A DNA stretch of 64,000 bases from NCBI GenBank assembly GCA_016710885.1, contig JADJUC010000001.1, positions 124,001-188,000 on the forward strand. The letters run 5' to 3'. Both the position numbers and the translations under genes were made by a program. Shown piece by piece: positions 51,659 through 60,359 of this stretch. The notes beneath the pieces were generated by a model. That model was given only the letters and a program-made list of their open reading frames with translations, had not been told where the DNA came from and did no database searches. The DNA is from Candidatus Proximibacter danicus (lineage in GTDB: Bacteria > Pseudomonadota > Gammaproteobacteria > Burkholderiales > Rhodocyclaceae). Position 1 is the first letter of the stretch. Every line of letters begins with the position of its first letter.

Positions 51659-52723
51659 CTACCGGGGCGGTGTGCTGATCGCAGGCTGCTCGGCCAGGCT
51701 GACGGCGGGCGAACCCTGCGCTGGAGTTGGAACGGGAACTTGCGGAGCCGCCGCGACAGGTTTGCGCTGCGGCAAGCCTTCAACATCCATGTAAGCGGGA
51801 ATCACCTCCCAATTGCGCACGCCCTCCTGGCTGACCGCCATGCGCAACAGCCAGCCTTGCTGGGCTTCCGGGTAATCAAAGCCGTCAAAGACAAAATTGC
51901 CGAGGCTGTAGATGATCGGTTTGCCCTCATAAATCTCGCTGCCCTGCGTTACATGCGGATGGCCACCGACCACCGCATCCGCACCGGCGTCTATCATCAG
52001 CCGGGCCAGTTGGCGCTGGCGCGCCGACGGTTCGCGCTCGCGCTCCCAGCCCCAGTGCATGAACGGAATGACAATATCGGCACCGGCAGCGCGCGCCGCC
52101 TCGATGCCGCGCACCACATGGCTATCCTCGCTCCAGGCAACGCCCGGCCAGTCCGGCCCGGCCTCGAAGGCGCGCGGCTTGAATTCGTTATAGCCGAGGA
52201 TGGCGATGCGCAAACCGCCCCGCTCGACCCAGTAAGGCGCATGCGCCTCGGTCAGGTTGCGCCCGCCGCCAAAGGCCTTGACCCCGGCGATGTCGAGCAG
52301 GGAGAGGGTTTCAAGAAAAGCCTCGTGGCCGTAGTCGCCGGCGTGGTTGTTGGCCACCGACAAGGCGTGGAAACGGCCGCTGAGTTTTTCGATCACCTGC
52401 GGGTTGGCGCGAAAGGTGTAGATCTTGTCCAGCGCCTTGCCGCTGCTGGCAATGGCACATTCGAGATTGCCGATACGCACATCGGCATCGGCAAATTCAT
52501 CGGCGAAGGCCGCAAACGGGTCGCGGCCGGCGGCAATGGCACGCCCCGGCCCATCGGCCAGCATGATGTCGCCAACGAAAAGCAGGCGCACCACCGGGGC
52601 GACACGACTGCTCATGTCGATGGCCAGCGGCTGCGCCACGGGCTCTTCCGCCATCACAGCCGGCGGCAGCAGCAAGGAAAAGGCAGCAGCCAGCAAGCCG
52701 GCAAAATGGTTTTTCAGCCTCAT
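51659..52723 (-). CDS. Secreted CapA/PgsA-type protein (metallophosphatase-like)
   Basis: 354 residues from the ATG at 52723, which overlaps the preceding stop (ATGA). Signal peptide (NHFAGLLAAAFSLLLPPAVM). The CapA domain shows LLFVGDIMLADGPG, RIGNLECAIASSGKALDKIY, HALSVANNHAGDYGHEAF, FMHWGWERER and GGHPHVTQGSEIYEGKPIIY, the motifs of the poly-gamma-glutamate synthesis/CapA superfamily, a metallophosphatase-like fold. No poly-gamma-glutamate ligase gene is nearby, so the role is unknown; cell-envelope polymer metabolism is a guess. The proline-rich tail after about residue 320 is poorly conserved. Confidence 0.85.
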   Translation of the reverse strand: MRLKNHFAGLLAAAFSLLLPPAVMAEEPVAQPLAIDMSSRVAPVVRLLFVGDIMLADGPGRAIAAGRDPFAAFADEFADADVRIGNLECAIASSGKALDKIYTFRANPQVIEKLSGRFHALSVANNHAGDYGHEAFLETLSLLDIAGVKAFGGGRNLTEAHAPYWVERGGLRIAILGYNEFKPRAFEAGPDWPGVAWSEDSHVVRGIEAARAAGADIVIPFMHWGWEREREPSARQRQLARLMIDAGADAVVGGHPHVTQGSEIYEGKPIIYSLGNFVFDGFDYPEAQQGWLLRMAVSQEGVRNWEVIPAYMDVEGLPQRKPVAAAPQVPVPTPAQGSPAVSLAEQPAISTPPR

Positions 52724-53169
52724 CGCGCGCCCTCTGTGGTCGGCAAGGTCGAGCACCAGTACTCGAATTCGCCATCGCTTTCCGGCTCATAGACGCGGTG
52801 CAGGCCGGTAAAGCCGAAGGGGCGCTCCGGAATTTCACTGACCGGCCACGGGAAGACCCCCTGATGGATCAGCACTGGTCCGCTGTCTCGGGCGACATAG
52901 ACATAGGTTTTCAGCGCTGCCAGCGGGCCCGGAGCAGCATCCGGCACCTCGTCAACAAGGGCGCGAAACAGGAACCACGAACCGACGGCCTTGGCCGGTA
53001 CCTTGAAAGGCGTCTGGCTCGCAGCCACGTGCAGGGTGTGCGTTTCACCGCCGTAGCTGTACTCACAGCGCGCGTCTTCGGCTTGCGCCAACACCGTCAG
53101 CGGTGCCAGAAAAGCCAGCGCCGCCAGCAGGCGCGGCAGCAGAAAAGACCCACGATTCAAGCCCGCCAC
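52720..53169 (-). CDS. Secreted protein of unknown function
   Basis: 149 residues from a GTG start that follows the uracil-DNA glycosylase stop directly. Signal peptide (LLPRLLAALAFLAPLTVLAQ), then a globular domain with two cysteines (DARCEYSYGGETH and FEYWCSTLP), which could pair in the periplasm. No family was recognised. Its last bases overlap the capA start, so the two are coupled and may act together. Confidence 0.65.
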   Translation of the reverse strand: MAGLNRGSFLLPRLLAALAFLAPLTVLAQAEDARCEYSYGGETHTLHVAASQTPFKVPAKAVGSWFLFRALVDEVPDAAPGPLAALKTYVYVARDSGPVLIHQGVFPWPVSEIPERPFGFTGLHRVYEPESDGEFEYWCSTLPTTEGAR

Positions 53170-53979
53170 TCAGCGTGCCTCCAGCGGCAAGTCCATCCCC
53201 GCCGCCTGTTGTTCGCGCATAGTGTTCCGGGCGAAACACAGATCTTCCCAGGCTTTTGCCTTGTCCGGCAGATTGCGCAGCAGATAAGCCGGGTGATAGG
53301 TAACGACCACCGGCACCACCAGTTCGCCATCGCGGTATTCAAAGCGCTTGCCCCGACTGGTGCCGAGCGCATGGTCATCATGCAGCACAGCATGCATGGC
53401 AGCACGGCCGAGCAGAACGATCAGCTTTGGCCGGAGGAGCACAATCTGGCGCTTGAGCCAGGGCCAGCAAGCCGCCATTTCGTCGGCTTCCGGCGTACGG
53501 TTTTCCGGCGGGCGGCACTTCACGGCATTGGCGATATAGACATTTTCGCCACGCTTGAGATCGATGGCAGCCAGCATGGCGTCGAGCAGCTTGCCGGCCG
53601 GGCCGACGAAAGGTTCGCCACGGGCATCCTCTTCGGCGCCCGGCCCTTCTCCGATGAACAGCCAGTCCGCCTGCTCGTCGCCGACACCGGGAACTGCCTG
53701 CTTGCGCCCTTGGCACAAGCCACAATTGCCGCAGGTTGAAATCGCTTCACGCAACTGTGGCCAGCCCAGTCCAGCGATAGCTTCGGCATCGACGGCCGCC
53801 ATGCGCCTCGCCAGCGCAGCGGGAGCAACAGGCGCAGCGACCGGCACCGCTGCCGGAGATTCGGCAAGCGTTGCGGCAAGCTCATTACCGGCGACGGCAG
53901 CGGCAATCGGTGTGTCACGCAGCCGCCAGACCGGGCCGAGGCCCATTTCATGCAGTAGCTGCGAACGCGTGAGATTCAT
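53170..53979 (-). CDS. Uracil-DNA glycosylase, family 4/5-like iron-sulfur enzyme
   Basis: 269 residues. Catalytic motif WLFIGEGPGAEEDARGEPFV near the centre, iron-sulfur cysteines starting ISTCGNCGLCQGRKQAVPG and continuing with KCRPPENRTPEADEMAAC, and the C-terminal VTYHPAYLLRN motif. It removes uracil from DNA in base excision repair. The first about 75 residues are an alanine-rich, probably flexible extension. Overlaps rimI by four bases. Confidence 0.92.
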   Translation of the reverse strand: MNLTRSQLLHEMGLGPVWRLRDTPIAAAVAGNELAATLAESPAAVPVAAPVAPAALARRMAAVDAEAIAGLGWPQLREAISTCGNCGLCQGRKQAVPGVGDEQADWLFIGEGPGAEEDARGEPFVGPAGKLLDAMLAAIDLKRGENVYIANAVKCRPPENRTPEADEMAACWPWLKRQIVLLRPKLIVLLGRAAMHAVLHDDHALGTSRGKRFEYRDGELVVPVVVTYHPAYLLRNLPDKAKAWEDLCFARNTMREQQAAGMDLPLEAR

Positions 53980-54452
53980 GCGCTCACCTCGCCCAGCGTA
54001 TGCACCAGCACCACGGCGTCTTCGCGGCCGCTATCGGCCGGGTAATAGCCCTTGCGCACGCCGATGCGGACAAACCCGAAGTGTCGATAAAGCTCAAGCG
54101 CACGGGTGTTGGAAGGACGGACTTCGAGCAACAGCGTACGCGCGCCGAGGGTCTTCGCCACGCGCATCGCATGTCGCAGCAGGCGGGCGCCAAACCCCAT
54201 GCCCTGGTGGCGCTTGTCGACGCTGATATTGAGCAGATGCGCTTCATCAACGGCCATCATCACCACCATGTAGCCAACCAGTTCGCCGCCGACCCGGCAA
54301 ACCCAGGTGCTGTAACCGGCAGCCAGCGAATCGGAAAAATTCCCCCGCGACCACGGATACGGATAAACGGTGTTTTCGATGGCGACGATTTCATCAAGAT
54401 CATGAACATTCATCGGCAACATCTCGACCGGGTTGGCGAGAACGGCGCTCAT
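53976..54452 (-). CDS. rimI: Ribosomal protein S18 alanine N-acetyltransferase RimI
   Basis: 158 residues from the ATG at 54452, which overlaps the tsaB stop; the longer upstream frame is not used. GNAT fold: IENTVYPYPWSRGNFSDSL, LLNISVDKRHQGMGFGARLL (acetyl-CoA loop) and RPSNTRALELYRHFGFVRIG. Next to tsaB, as in many bacteria. Confidence 0.93.
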   Translation of the reverse strand: MSAVLANPVEMLPMNVHDLDEIVAIENTVYPYPWSRGNFSDSLAAGYSTWVCRVGGELVGYMVVMMAVDEAHLLNISVDKRHQGMGFGARLLRHAMRVAKTLGARTLLLEVRPSNTRALELYRHFGFVRIGVRKGYYPADSGREDAVVLVHTLGEVSA

Positions 54453-55126
54453 GCCTTGCCCCCCTGCGCCAGCCGCTCGGCCACGGTGAAGGCCACCTTG
54501 TCGCGGATGTAGACCGGCAGCGCGTCGCCGGCGTCGATGCCCTCGGCACGTTCCAGCCGGGGCGCCGCCAGCCGGGCAACCGCCGCCGCTGTGGGAAGTA
54601 TCTCCGGCTGCATTGACCCGACATGGCCCTGCAGATGCTCGACCAGCGCCGGATAGGCGGCTAGTGCATTGCCAGCGGCCACCCAGCCCTCGCCGACCGG
54701 CAAGGGCACTGCTGCGGGCGGGTAAACCCCGATGGGGCCGACGGCTGCGCCGTCCACGAACAGCCCGTAATAAACCTCGTTCATGCGCGCATCGAGGCAC
54801 ACCGCGACCCTGGCTGCGGGAACGGCAGCAGCCATCGCCTCCAGCGTACCGACAGGCACAACCGGCAGGTCATGGGCAAAAGCCAGCCCCTGCGCGACTC
54901 CACAGGCCACGCGCAGGCCGGTAAAGGAACCGGGGCCGGCACCGAAGGCAACGGCCTCCAGGTCGGCGAATGTCACGCCGGCGTCGGCCAGCAGTTCAGC
55001 AACCAGCGGCAGCAGGGTCGCCGACGATGGCTGACCGGGCGCACAGTGGCGTTCGGTGATCTGGCCGTCGCGCCAGAGCGCAACGGAACCAGCGTCGGTA
55101 GAGGATTCGATGGCGAGGAAAAGCAT
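54449..55126 (-). CDS. tsaB: tRNA threonylcarbamoyladenosine synthesis protein TsaB
   Basis: 225 residues. FLAIESSTDAGSVALW at the N-terminus and FGAGPGSFTGLRVACGVAQG, the hallmark of TsaB, an inactive ASKHA-fold partner of TsaD in making t6A on ANN-decoding tRNAs. CLDARMNEVYYGLF is also typical. First gene of a tightly overlapping series with rimI, the uracil-DNA glycosylase, an unknown secreted protein and capA. Confidence 0.94.
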   Translation of the reverse strand: MLFLAIESSTDAGSVALWRDGQITERHCAPGQPSSATLLPLVAELLADAGVTFADLEAVAFGAGPGSFTGLRVACGVAQGLAFAHDLPVVPVGTLEAMAAAVPAARVAVCLDARMNEVYYGLFVDGAAVGPIGVYPPAAVPLPVGEGWVAAGNALAAYPALVEHLQGHVGSMQPEILPTAAAVARLAAPRLERAEGIDAGDALPVYIRDKVAFTVAERLAQGGKA

Positions 55127-55184
55127 GCGGGCATTTTACCCTGCTGCCCGATCGCGGTCCCGGATATTGGCGACAGCTTGTCGC

Positions 55185-58100
55185 TCAGTAGTCCTGGGCG
55201 CGCCCGGCATGCCAGGCCGCCAGCCAGGCCGGCAGATCGGCCGCCGGCATGGGCTTTGCGTAGTAGAAGCCCTGCACTTCGTCGCAATGATAGATTTCGA
55301 GGAAGCGTCCGATCTCCTCGCTTTCAACACCCTCGGCGATGACCCGCAGCTTGAGGCTGCGCGCCATGCTGATGATGGCGCGGACGATGGCTGCGTCGTC
55401 GGGGTCGCCGGCAACATCGCGGACAAAGGATTGATCGATCTTCAACTTGTCCACGTCAAAACGCTTGAGGTAGGCAAGGCTGGAATAGCCGGTTCCGAAA
55501 TCGTCGATCGACAGGCGGACACCTAACGCCTTGAAGCGGCGTGCCGTCGCCAGCACGCTTTCGGCATCGTTGAGCAGCAGTGATTCCGTCAGTTCAAGTT
55601 CAAGCAGCGACGGGTCCAGTCCGGAATCGGCCAATGCGTCGGCAACACTGCGTTCGAGATCGCCACGGTGGAACTGCACTGCCGACAGGTTGACGGCAAC
55701 CGCCATCTCCTGGATGCCCTGTTCCTGCCAGCGCATGGCCTGTGCGCAAGCTTCACGCAACACCCACTCGCCAATGGGGACGATCAGCCCGCTCTCCTCG
55801 GCCAGCGGGATGAAGCGTGCCGGCGGCGTCAGTTCGCCGCTGTCGCGACGCCAGCGCAACAGCGCCTCGACACCGATCACCCGCTGGCTCCGCAGCTCGA
55901 TCTGCGGCTGATAGTGCAGCTCGAATTCGCCGTTCTCCAATGCCCGGCGCAAGGCAGCATGCATGCGCAGGTTCTCCATCGCCTCGGCATTCATCTCGGC
56001 GGTGAAGAAACGGTAGGTGTTCCGGCCGGCCCCCTTGGCCTGATACATCGCCGTGTCGGCGCGCTGCAGCAGAATGTCGTAATCAGTGCCGTCGTCCGGC
56101 CACAGGGCAACGCCGAGCGACAGCGTCGCCGTCAATTCGTGGCCGCCAACGTGCAGCGGGACAGACAACGCCTCGACGATCTTTGCCGCAACGTGGCTGG
56201 CATCTTCGGCGTCATCGATGTCGGTCAGGGCAATCAGGAACTCGTCGCCGCCGAGGCGGCTGATGGTGTCGGTATCGCGCACGCAAGTGCGCAGGCGCAA
56301 GGCAACTTGCTGCAGCAACTCGTCGCCGACGGGGTGGCCAAGCGTGTCGTTGATCGTCTTGAAGTGATCGAGATCGACGAAGAGCAGCGCGATCCTGCCG
56401 CCGTTCCGTTCCGCCCAGGCAGTGGCCAACGAGAAGCGGTCGCGGAAGAGCACCCGGTTGGGGAGTCCGGTCAGCGGATCGTGATGCGCGAGGAATTCGA
56501 TCCGTTTCTCGCTTTCCTTGCGCTCGGTGATGTCCTGCGTGAAGGCGAGAATATGCGGGGTGTCGTCCATATCCAGCACTTCGGCGGAAATATTGACGTA
56601 GCGCATGCTGCCTTGCCGATCGCGCCAGCGGCATTCGAAATCGAGCAGCGTTCCGGCACGCAACAGTTCTTCGACCCAGGCCTTGCGCGTCTGCATGTCT
56701 GGCCACAGGCCGATGTCAACCGAGGTCTTGCCGAGCATGTCGGCTGATTGCCAGCCGAAGTACTTTTCGAACTTGTCATTGACGTACACGAACACGCCAT
56801 CGGATACCCGTGCGATCGACGCGGCAAAAGGACTGGCCCGGAAGGCTGCCTGCAGGCGTTGTTCGGACTGCCGCATGGCGGTGACATCCTGCATTGCACC
56901 AAACATGGTCAGCGGATTGCCTTCCGCGTCGCGCTGGACACGCCCATTGGCCCGACCAAAGCGCAGGTTGCCGTCGACGCGCCGGTAGCGGAACTCGACC
57001 AGATACGGATCGCCGCTCTGCAGCGAATTGTTGACTGCGGCTTGCAGCGCCGCGCGGTCTTCTTCAAGGACGTGGCTGATGAACAGATCGAACGATGGGG
57101 TCACCTCGTCCGGTTTGTAGCCGAAGCAGCGGAACGTCTCCTCGCTCCAGCGCAGTTCTCCGTTCGGCACGACCCATTCCCAATGCCCGACCTGCGCCAG
57201 TTCGGCCGCCTCCTTGAGGCGACGACGGGCATCGTCGACCGGTGTGATGTCGTGGAATATCTCGAACTTGCTGATGCTGCCGTCGGGGTTATGGAACGGC
57301 ATGTCGAAGAGATCGTAGGTGCGTCCCTTGGCCGAAGTCCATTCCCAATTCACGGACTTGCCGGCAAAAACATCATCGTTCTTGCACCAGTCGCAGGGCT
57401 TGCTGCGTCCGTGGAAATAGGCGTAGCACTTGCGGCCGTCGACCGGACCGAACTCGCGCTCCAGCACGGGATTCAGGTATTCGATGTCATGTTCTGGATT
57501 GACGATGTAGACACCGTCCGGCATCGCATCAAGAATCCCGAGCAAGCGCGTGCGGTCCTCGGCAAGGCGCTCGGCAAGGTTCTTGATGCGCTTGACCTCG
57601 CTGATTTCCGTCCATGTGATGACCAGGCCGTCACGCCGCCCGTCGGCACCGCGAAACGGCGAGATGCGTTCAAGGTACCAACGGCCTTCGGGTAGTTCGA
57701 TTTCGCGTTCGACCCGCCCGCTACCCGCAGCCACTTCGCTCAGCGCCGCGATGAAGGCTTCCTGATCGCCTGCGTGATAAACGATATCGGTGATCGGGCG
57801 CCCGATATCCTGGGCGCGCAGTGAGAGAAAGGTCGAGACACCGGGACTGAAGCGGCGCAGGCGCAGCTCGGCATCAAGGAAGACGGTGCCGATCTCGGCA
57901 CTGGCCAGCAGGTGGTCGTAGTCGCGGTTGAGGGTCGACAGCGCGTCATTCTTCCGCTCAAGTTCCCGGTTGAGGGAGAACATGTCCTCGTTGGCGGATT
58001 TCAGTTCCTCGTTGGTGCTCTGCAACTCCTCGTTGGACGCCGTCAGTTCCTCATTGGCGAGATCGACGCGCTCATGGCTGTATTGCAGCTCGACCAGCAT

Positions 58101-59126
58101 CTCCTGCAGCCGCTCGCGGGTCGCCTGCAATTCGGCGTGCAGCAAGGCCGCGTTTTCGGTATTCGATATGCCATCGAGCACCGGCACAGAGGGGATGGCA
58201 AGCACGTTCGCCGGCATCGCCTCGCCGCCGCGCGGCAGTTGCACCGGCAGCTTGCGATACAGCTTGTGCGAGCAGTCGACGGCAGAAAAGGCCTGCCCCT
58301 CGTATTCCCCCACGGTCTCGCTGGTTCCAAGCAGAAGCTGGCCCTGCGGTTTCAGCGCGAAGTGCAGTTGCGCGAGCACCCGTAGCTGTGCAGCCGGCTG
58401 CAGATAGATCAGGAGATTGCGGCAGACGACGAGATCGATGCGCGTAAAGGGCGGATCGGAAAGCAGGTTGTGGCGCGCGAACACGACGTGCCGACGCAGT
58501 GAAGCATCAACTTGCCAGCCATCGCCGCTGCGCTGGAAGAATCGGCGGAGCAGCGGTTCCGGCACGCCGCTGACCAGATCATCGTCGTAGCAACCACGTG
58601 AAGCGTCGGCCAGCACGCCGCCATGCAGGTCGGTGGCGAAAACCTTGATGTTGCCATTGAAACCGAGACGCGCCGCAGCATCGAGCGCCAGCATGGCCAG
58701 CGAATAGGCTTCCTCGCCGCTGGCACAGCCGGCCGACCAGAGGCGCAGGTCGTCGGCGGCGTCGCGACCGCGCAGCAGATCAGGCAGGACTTCGTCGGCG
58801 AGATACCTGAACACTTCGCGGTCACGGAAAAACTCGGTGACATTGATCAGCAAGTCACGGCACAGCGCCTCGCATTCCGCCTCGCCGTCAGGGCCGTCCG
58901 CCAGAAGCACCTGGTAGGCATCGCCGTCCGAGCCGCCACTGTGCTGCATGCGCTTGTGCAAACGCCGACTGAGGGTTGTTGGCTTATAGCCAGAGAAGTC
59001 GATGCCGCAATGGCGACGCACGCGCTCAAGGATCGCCGGCATTGCTGAAGCAAAACCGTGATCGGCAACGCCATCGTCCCACTGGGCAGATTCGTCGAGC
59101 GTGTCTTTTTGTTCCGGCAGATCCAT
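55185..59126 (-). CDS. CheR-PAS-GGDEF-EAL multidomain signalling protein
   Basis: 1313 residues, an unusual fusion. Domains in order: CheR-type methyltransferase (residues about 25-290; NVTEFFRDREVFRYL near 97, SAGCASGEEAYSLAM near 135, VVCRNLLIYL); coiled coil of NEEL-type heptads (about 340-405); four PAS domains, the second with PCDWCKN near 579; GGDEF (SRLGGDEFLIAL near 958); and EAL (GVEALLRW near 1085, IDDFGTGYSS later). Motifs of the cyclase, the phosphodiesterase and the methyltransferase are all present. CheB, normally the partner of such CheR-PAS proteins, is absent. Soluble; it probably links methylation or PAS sensing to cyclic di-GMP. It follows the DUF1501 gene by 37 bases. Confidence 0.9.
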   Translation of the reverse strand: MDLPEQKDTLDESAQWDDGVADHGFASAMPAILERVRRHCGIDFSGYKPTTLSRRLHKRMQHSGGSDGDAYQVLLADGPDGEAECEALCRDLLINVTEFFRDREVFRYLADEVLPDLLRGRDAADDLRLWSAGCASGEEAYSLAMLALDAAARLGFNGNIKVFATDLHGGVLADASRGCYDDDLVSGVPEPLLRRFFQRSGDGWQVDASLRRHVVFARHNLLSDPPFTRIDLVVCRNLLIYLQPAAQLRVLAQLHFALKPQGQLLLGTSETVGEYEGQAFSAVDCSHKLYRKLPVQLPRGGEAMPANVLAIPSVPVLDGISNTENAALLHAELQATRERLQEMLVELQYSHERVDLANEELTASNEELQSTNEELKSANEDMFSLNRELERKNDALSTLNRDYDHLLASAEIGTVFLDAELRLRRFSPGVSTFLSLRAQDIGRPITDIVYHAGDQEAFIAALSEVAAGSGRVEREIELPEGRWYLERISPFRGADGRRDGLVITWTEISEVKRIKNLAERLAEDRTRLLGILDAMPDGVYIVNPEHDIEYLNPVLEREFGPVDGRKCYAYFHGRSKPCDWCKNDDVFAGKSVNWEWTSAKGRTYDLFDMPFHNPDGSISKFEIFHDITPVDDARRRLKEAAELAQVGHWEWVVPNGELRWSEETFRCFGYKPDEVTPSFDLFISHVLEEDRAALQAAVNNSLQSGDPYLVEFRYRRVDGNLRFGRANGRVQRDAEGNPLTMFGAMQDVTAMRQSEQRLQAAFRASPFAASIARVSDGVFVYVNDKFEKYFGWQSADMLGKTSVDIGLWPDMQTRKAWVEELLRAGTLLDFECRWRDRQGSMRYVNISAEVLDMDDTPHILAFTQDITERKESEKRIEFLAHHDPLTGLPNRVLFRDRFSLATAWAERNGGRIALLFVDLDHFKTINDTLGHPVGDELLQQVALRLRTCVRDTDTISRLGGDEFLIALTDIDDAEDASHVAAKIVEALSVPLHVGGHELTATLSLGVALWPDDGTDYDILLQRADTAMYQAKGAGRNTYRFFTAEMNAEAMENLRMHAALRRALENGEFELHYQPQIELRSQRVIGVEALLRWRRDSGELTPPARFIPLAEESGLIVPIGEWVLREACAQAMRWQEQGIQEMAVAVNLSAVQFHRGDLERSVADALADSGLDPSLLELELTESLLLNDAESVLATARRFKALGVRLSIDDFGTGYSSLAYLKRFDVDKLKIDQSFVRDVAGDPDDAAIVRAIISMARSLKLRVIAEGVESEEIGRFLEIYHCDEVQGFYYAKPMPAADLPAWLAAWHAGRAQDY

Positions 59127-59163
59127 TCAGCGATTATCTGTCGGCCGCTCAGGCGCGGCAAAG

Positions 59164-60348
59164 CTATGAACGCAACAACGGCAGCGAGGCAAAGCGCCCG
59201 CCGAGAATGTCGGCCGATGGCATGCCCCACCAGCGTTCGAGCACGGTGGCGTAAAGCTGCCGGAAATCGATGGCGAACGGCAGGTTGCCGTTGCCATCCA
59301 GCTGCTTCAGGCGTGGCGCCTCGCCGTAGAGCCCACCGATGACGCGGCCACCGAGCACGAAATGCGGCGCGGCGGTGCCGTGGTCGGTACCGCTCGACTG
59401 GTTTTCCTTCGGTCGCCGGCCGAATTCGGCGTAGGTCATCACCAGCGTATCGTTCCAGCGGCCCAGTTCGCTCAGCGCCGCGCGCAGGGCTACCAGCCCT
59501 TCGGCCAACTGCTTGAGCAGGTTGGCATGAGGGCCGGGCTGGTTGTGGTGGGTGTCGAAACCATTGAGGGTCAGGCGCAGCACGGCGACACCGGTACCCT
59601 TGGCGACGATCTGGCAACCGGCCTTGACCGCTTCGCCGAACGCGCCGGAAGGAAAGGCGGTGGCAAAGACATGGCTGCCGGAAAGCCGCTGCGCCGCGGC
59701 GTTGACGTCGCTTTCGACCTTCAGCAGGTGCTGCAGGGCACCACCCCCCTGCCCGCTGCGCGGCTGTGCCATGCGGGCCAGGTTCTGGAACTGGTCGGCA
59801 TTGGCAATGGCCACCACGCGGGCCTTGCGCGCGCTGAGCGGCCCGAGTTCGGCACTGCCGACGGCAACACCATCGGCGGCGTATTCGGCCGGCGGCGGGT
59901 TGGCTGAAAAAGCCCGGCCCAGCCAGCCATCGTCGAGGTACTGGTCACTGCGCGAAGCCGTATCCCAGATTTCGATCGAGCGAAAATGCGAGAGGTTGGC
60001 CTGCGGGTAGCCAACCGACTGCACGACCGCCACTTCACCGGCCTGCCACAGTGGCCGCAAGGGGGCGAGCGACGGGTGCACAGCGGTCTGTTCATCGAGC
60101 GGCAGCACCTCTTCGCGCTTGAGCGCGATGCGCGGCCGCAACTGCGGGTAGAGCGGCGAGGCATACGGCACCACCGTGTTCAGGCCGTCGTTGCCGCCCT
60201 TCAATTCGACCAGCACCAGCAAGCGACGGTAGTTGGCGGCGTTGGCTACATTGGTCGACACAGGCGCCGCCGCCCAGGCCAGCTGCGGCGACACGGCAAC
60301 CAAGCCGCCGGCACCGAGGAGATTGAGAAAATCGCGTCTGCGAGTCAT
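59164..60348 (-). CDS. DUF1501 family exported protein
   Basis: 394 residues from the ATG at 60348 (GGAGGC upstream). A twin-arginine signal opens the protein (TRRRDFLNLLGAGGLVAVSP), so it is exported folded by Tat. The DUF1501 pattern follows: LLVLVELKGGNDGLNTVVPY, VQSVGYPQANLSHFRSIEIW, MTYAEFGRRPKENQSSGTDH and PHFVLGGRVIGGLYGEAP, a fold related to sulfatases/alkaline phosphatases. Function is unknown; in genomes it regularly accompanies a DUF1800 protein, as here. Confidence 0.9.
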   Translation of the reverse strand: MTRRRDFLNLLGAGGLVAVSPQLAWAAAPVSTNVANAANYRRLLVLVELKGGNDGLNTVVPYASPLYPQLRPRIALKREEVLPLDEQTAVHPSLAPLRPLWQAGEVAVVQSVGYPQANLSHFRSIEIWDTASRSDQYLDDGWLGRAFSANPPPAEYAADGVAVGSAELGPLSARKARVVAIANADQFQNLARMAQPRSGQGGGALQHLLKVESDVNAAAQRLSGSHVFATAFPSGAFGEAVKAGCQIVAKGTGVAVLRLTLNGFDTHHNQPGPHANLLKQLAEGLVALRAALSELGRWNDTLVMTYAEFGRRPKENQSSGTDHGTAAPHFVLGGRVIGGLYGEAPRLKQLDGNGNLPFAIDFRQLYATVLERWWGMPSADILGGRFASLPLLRS

Positions 60349-60359
60349 GACGAAGCCTC

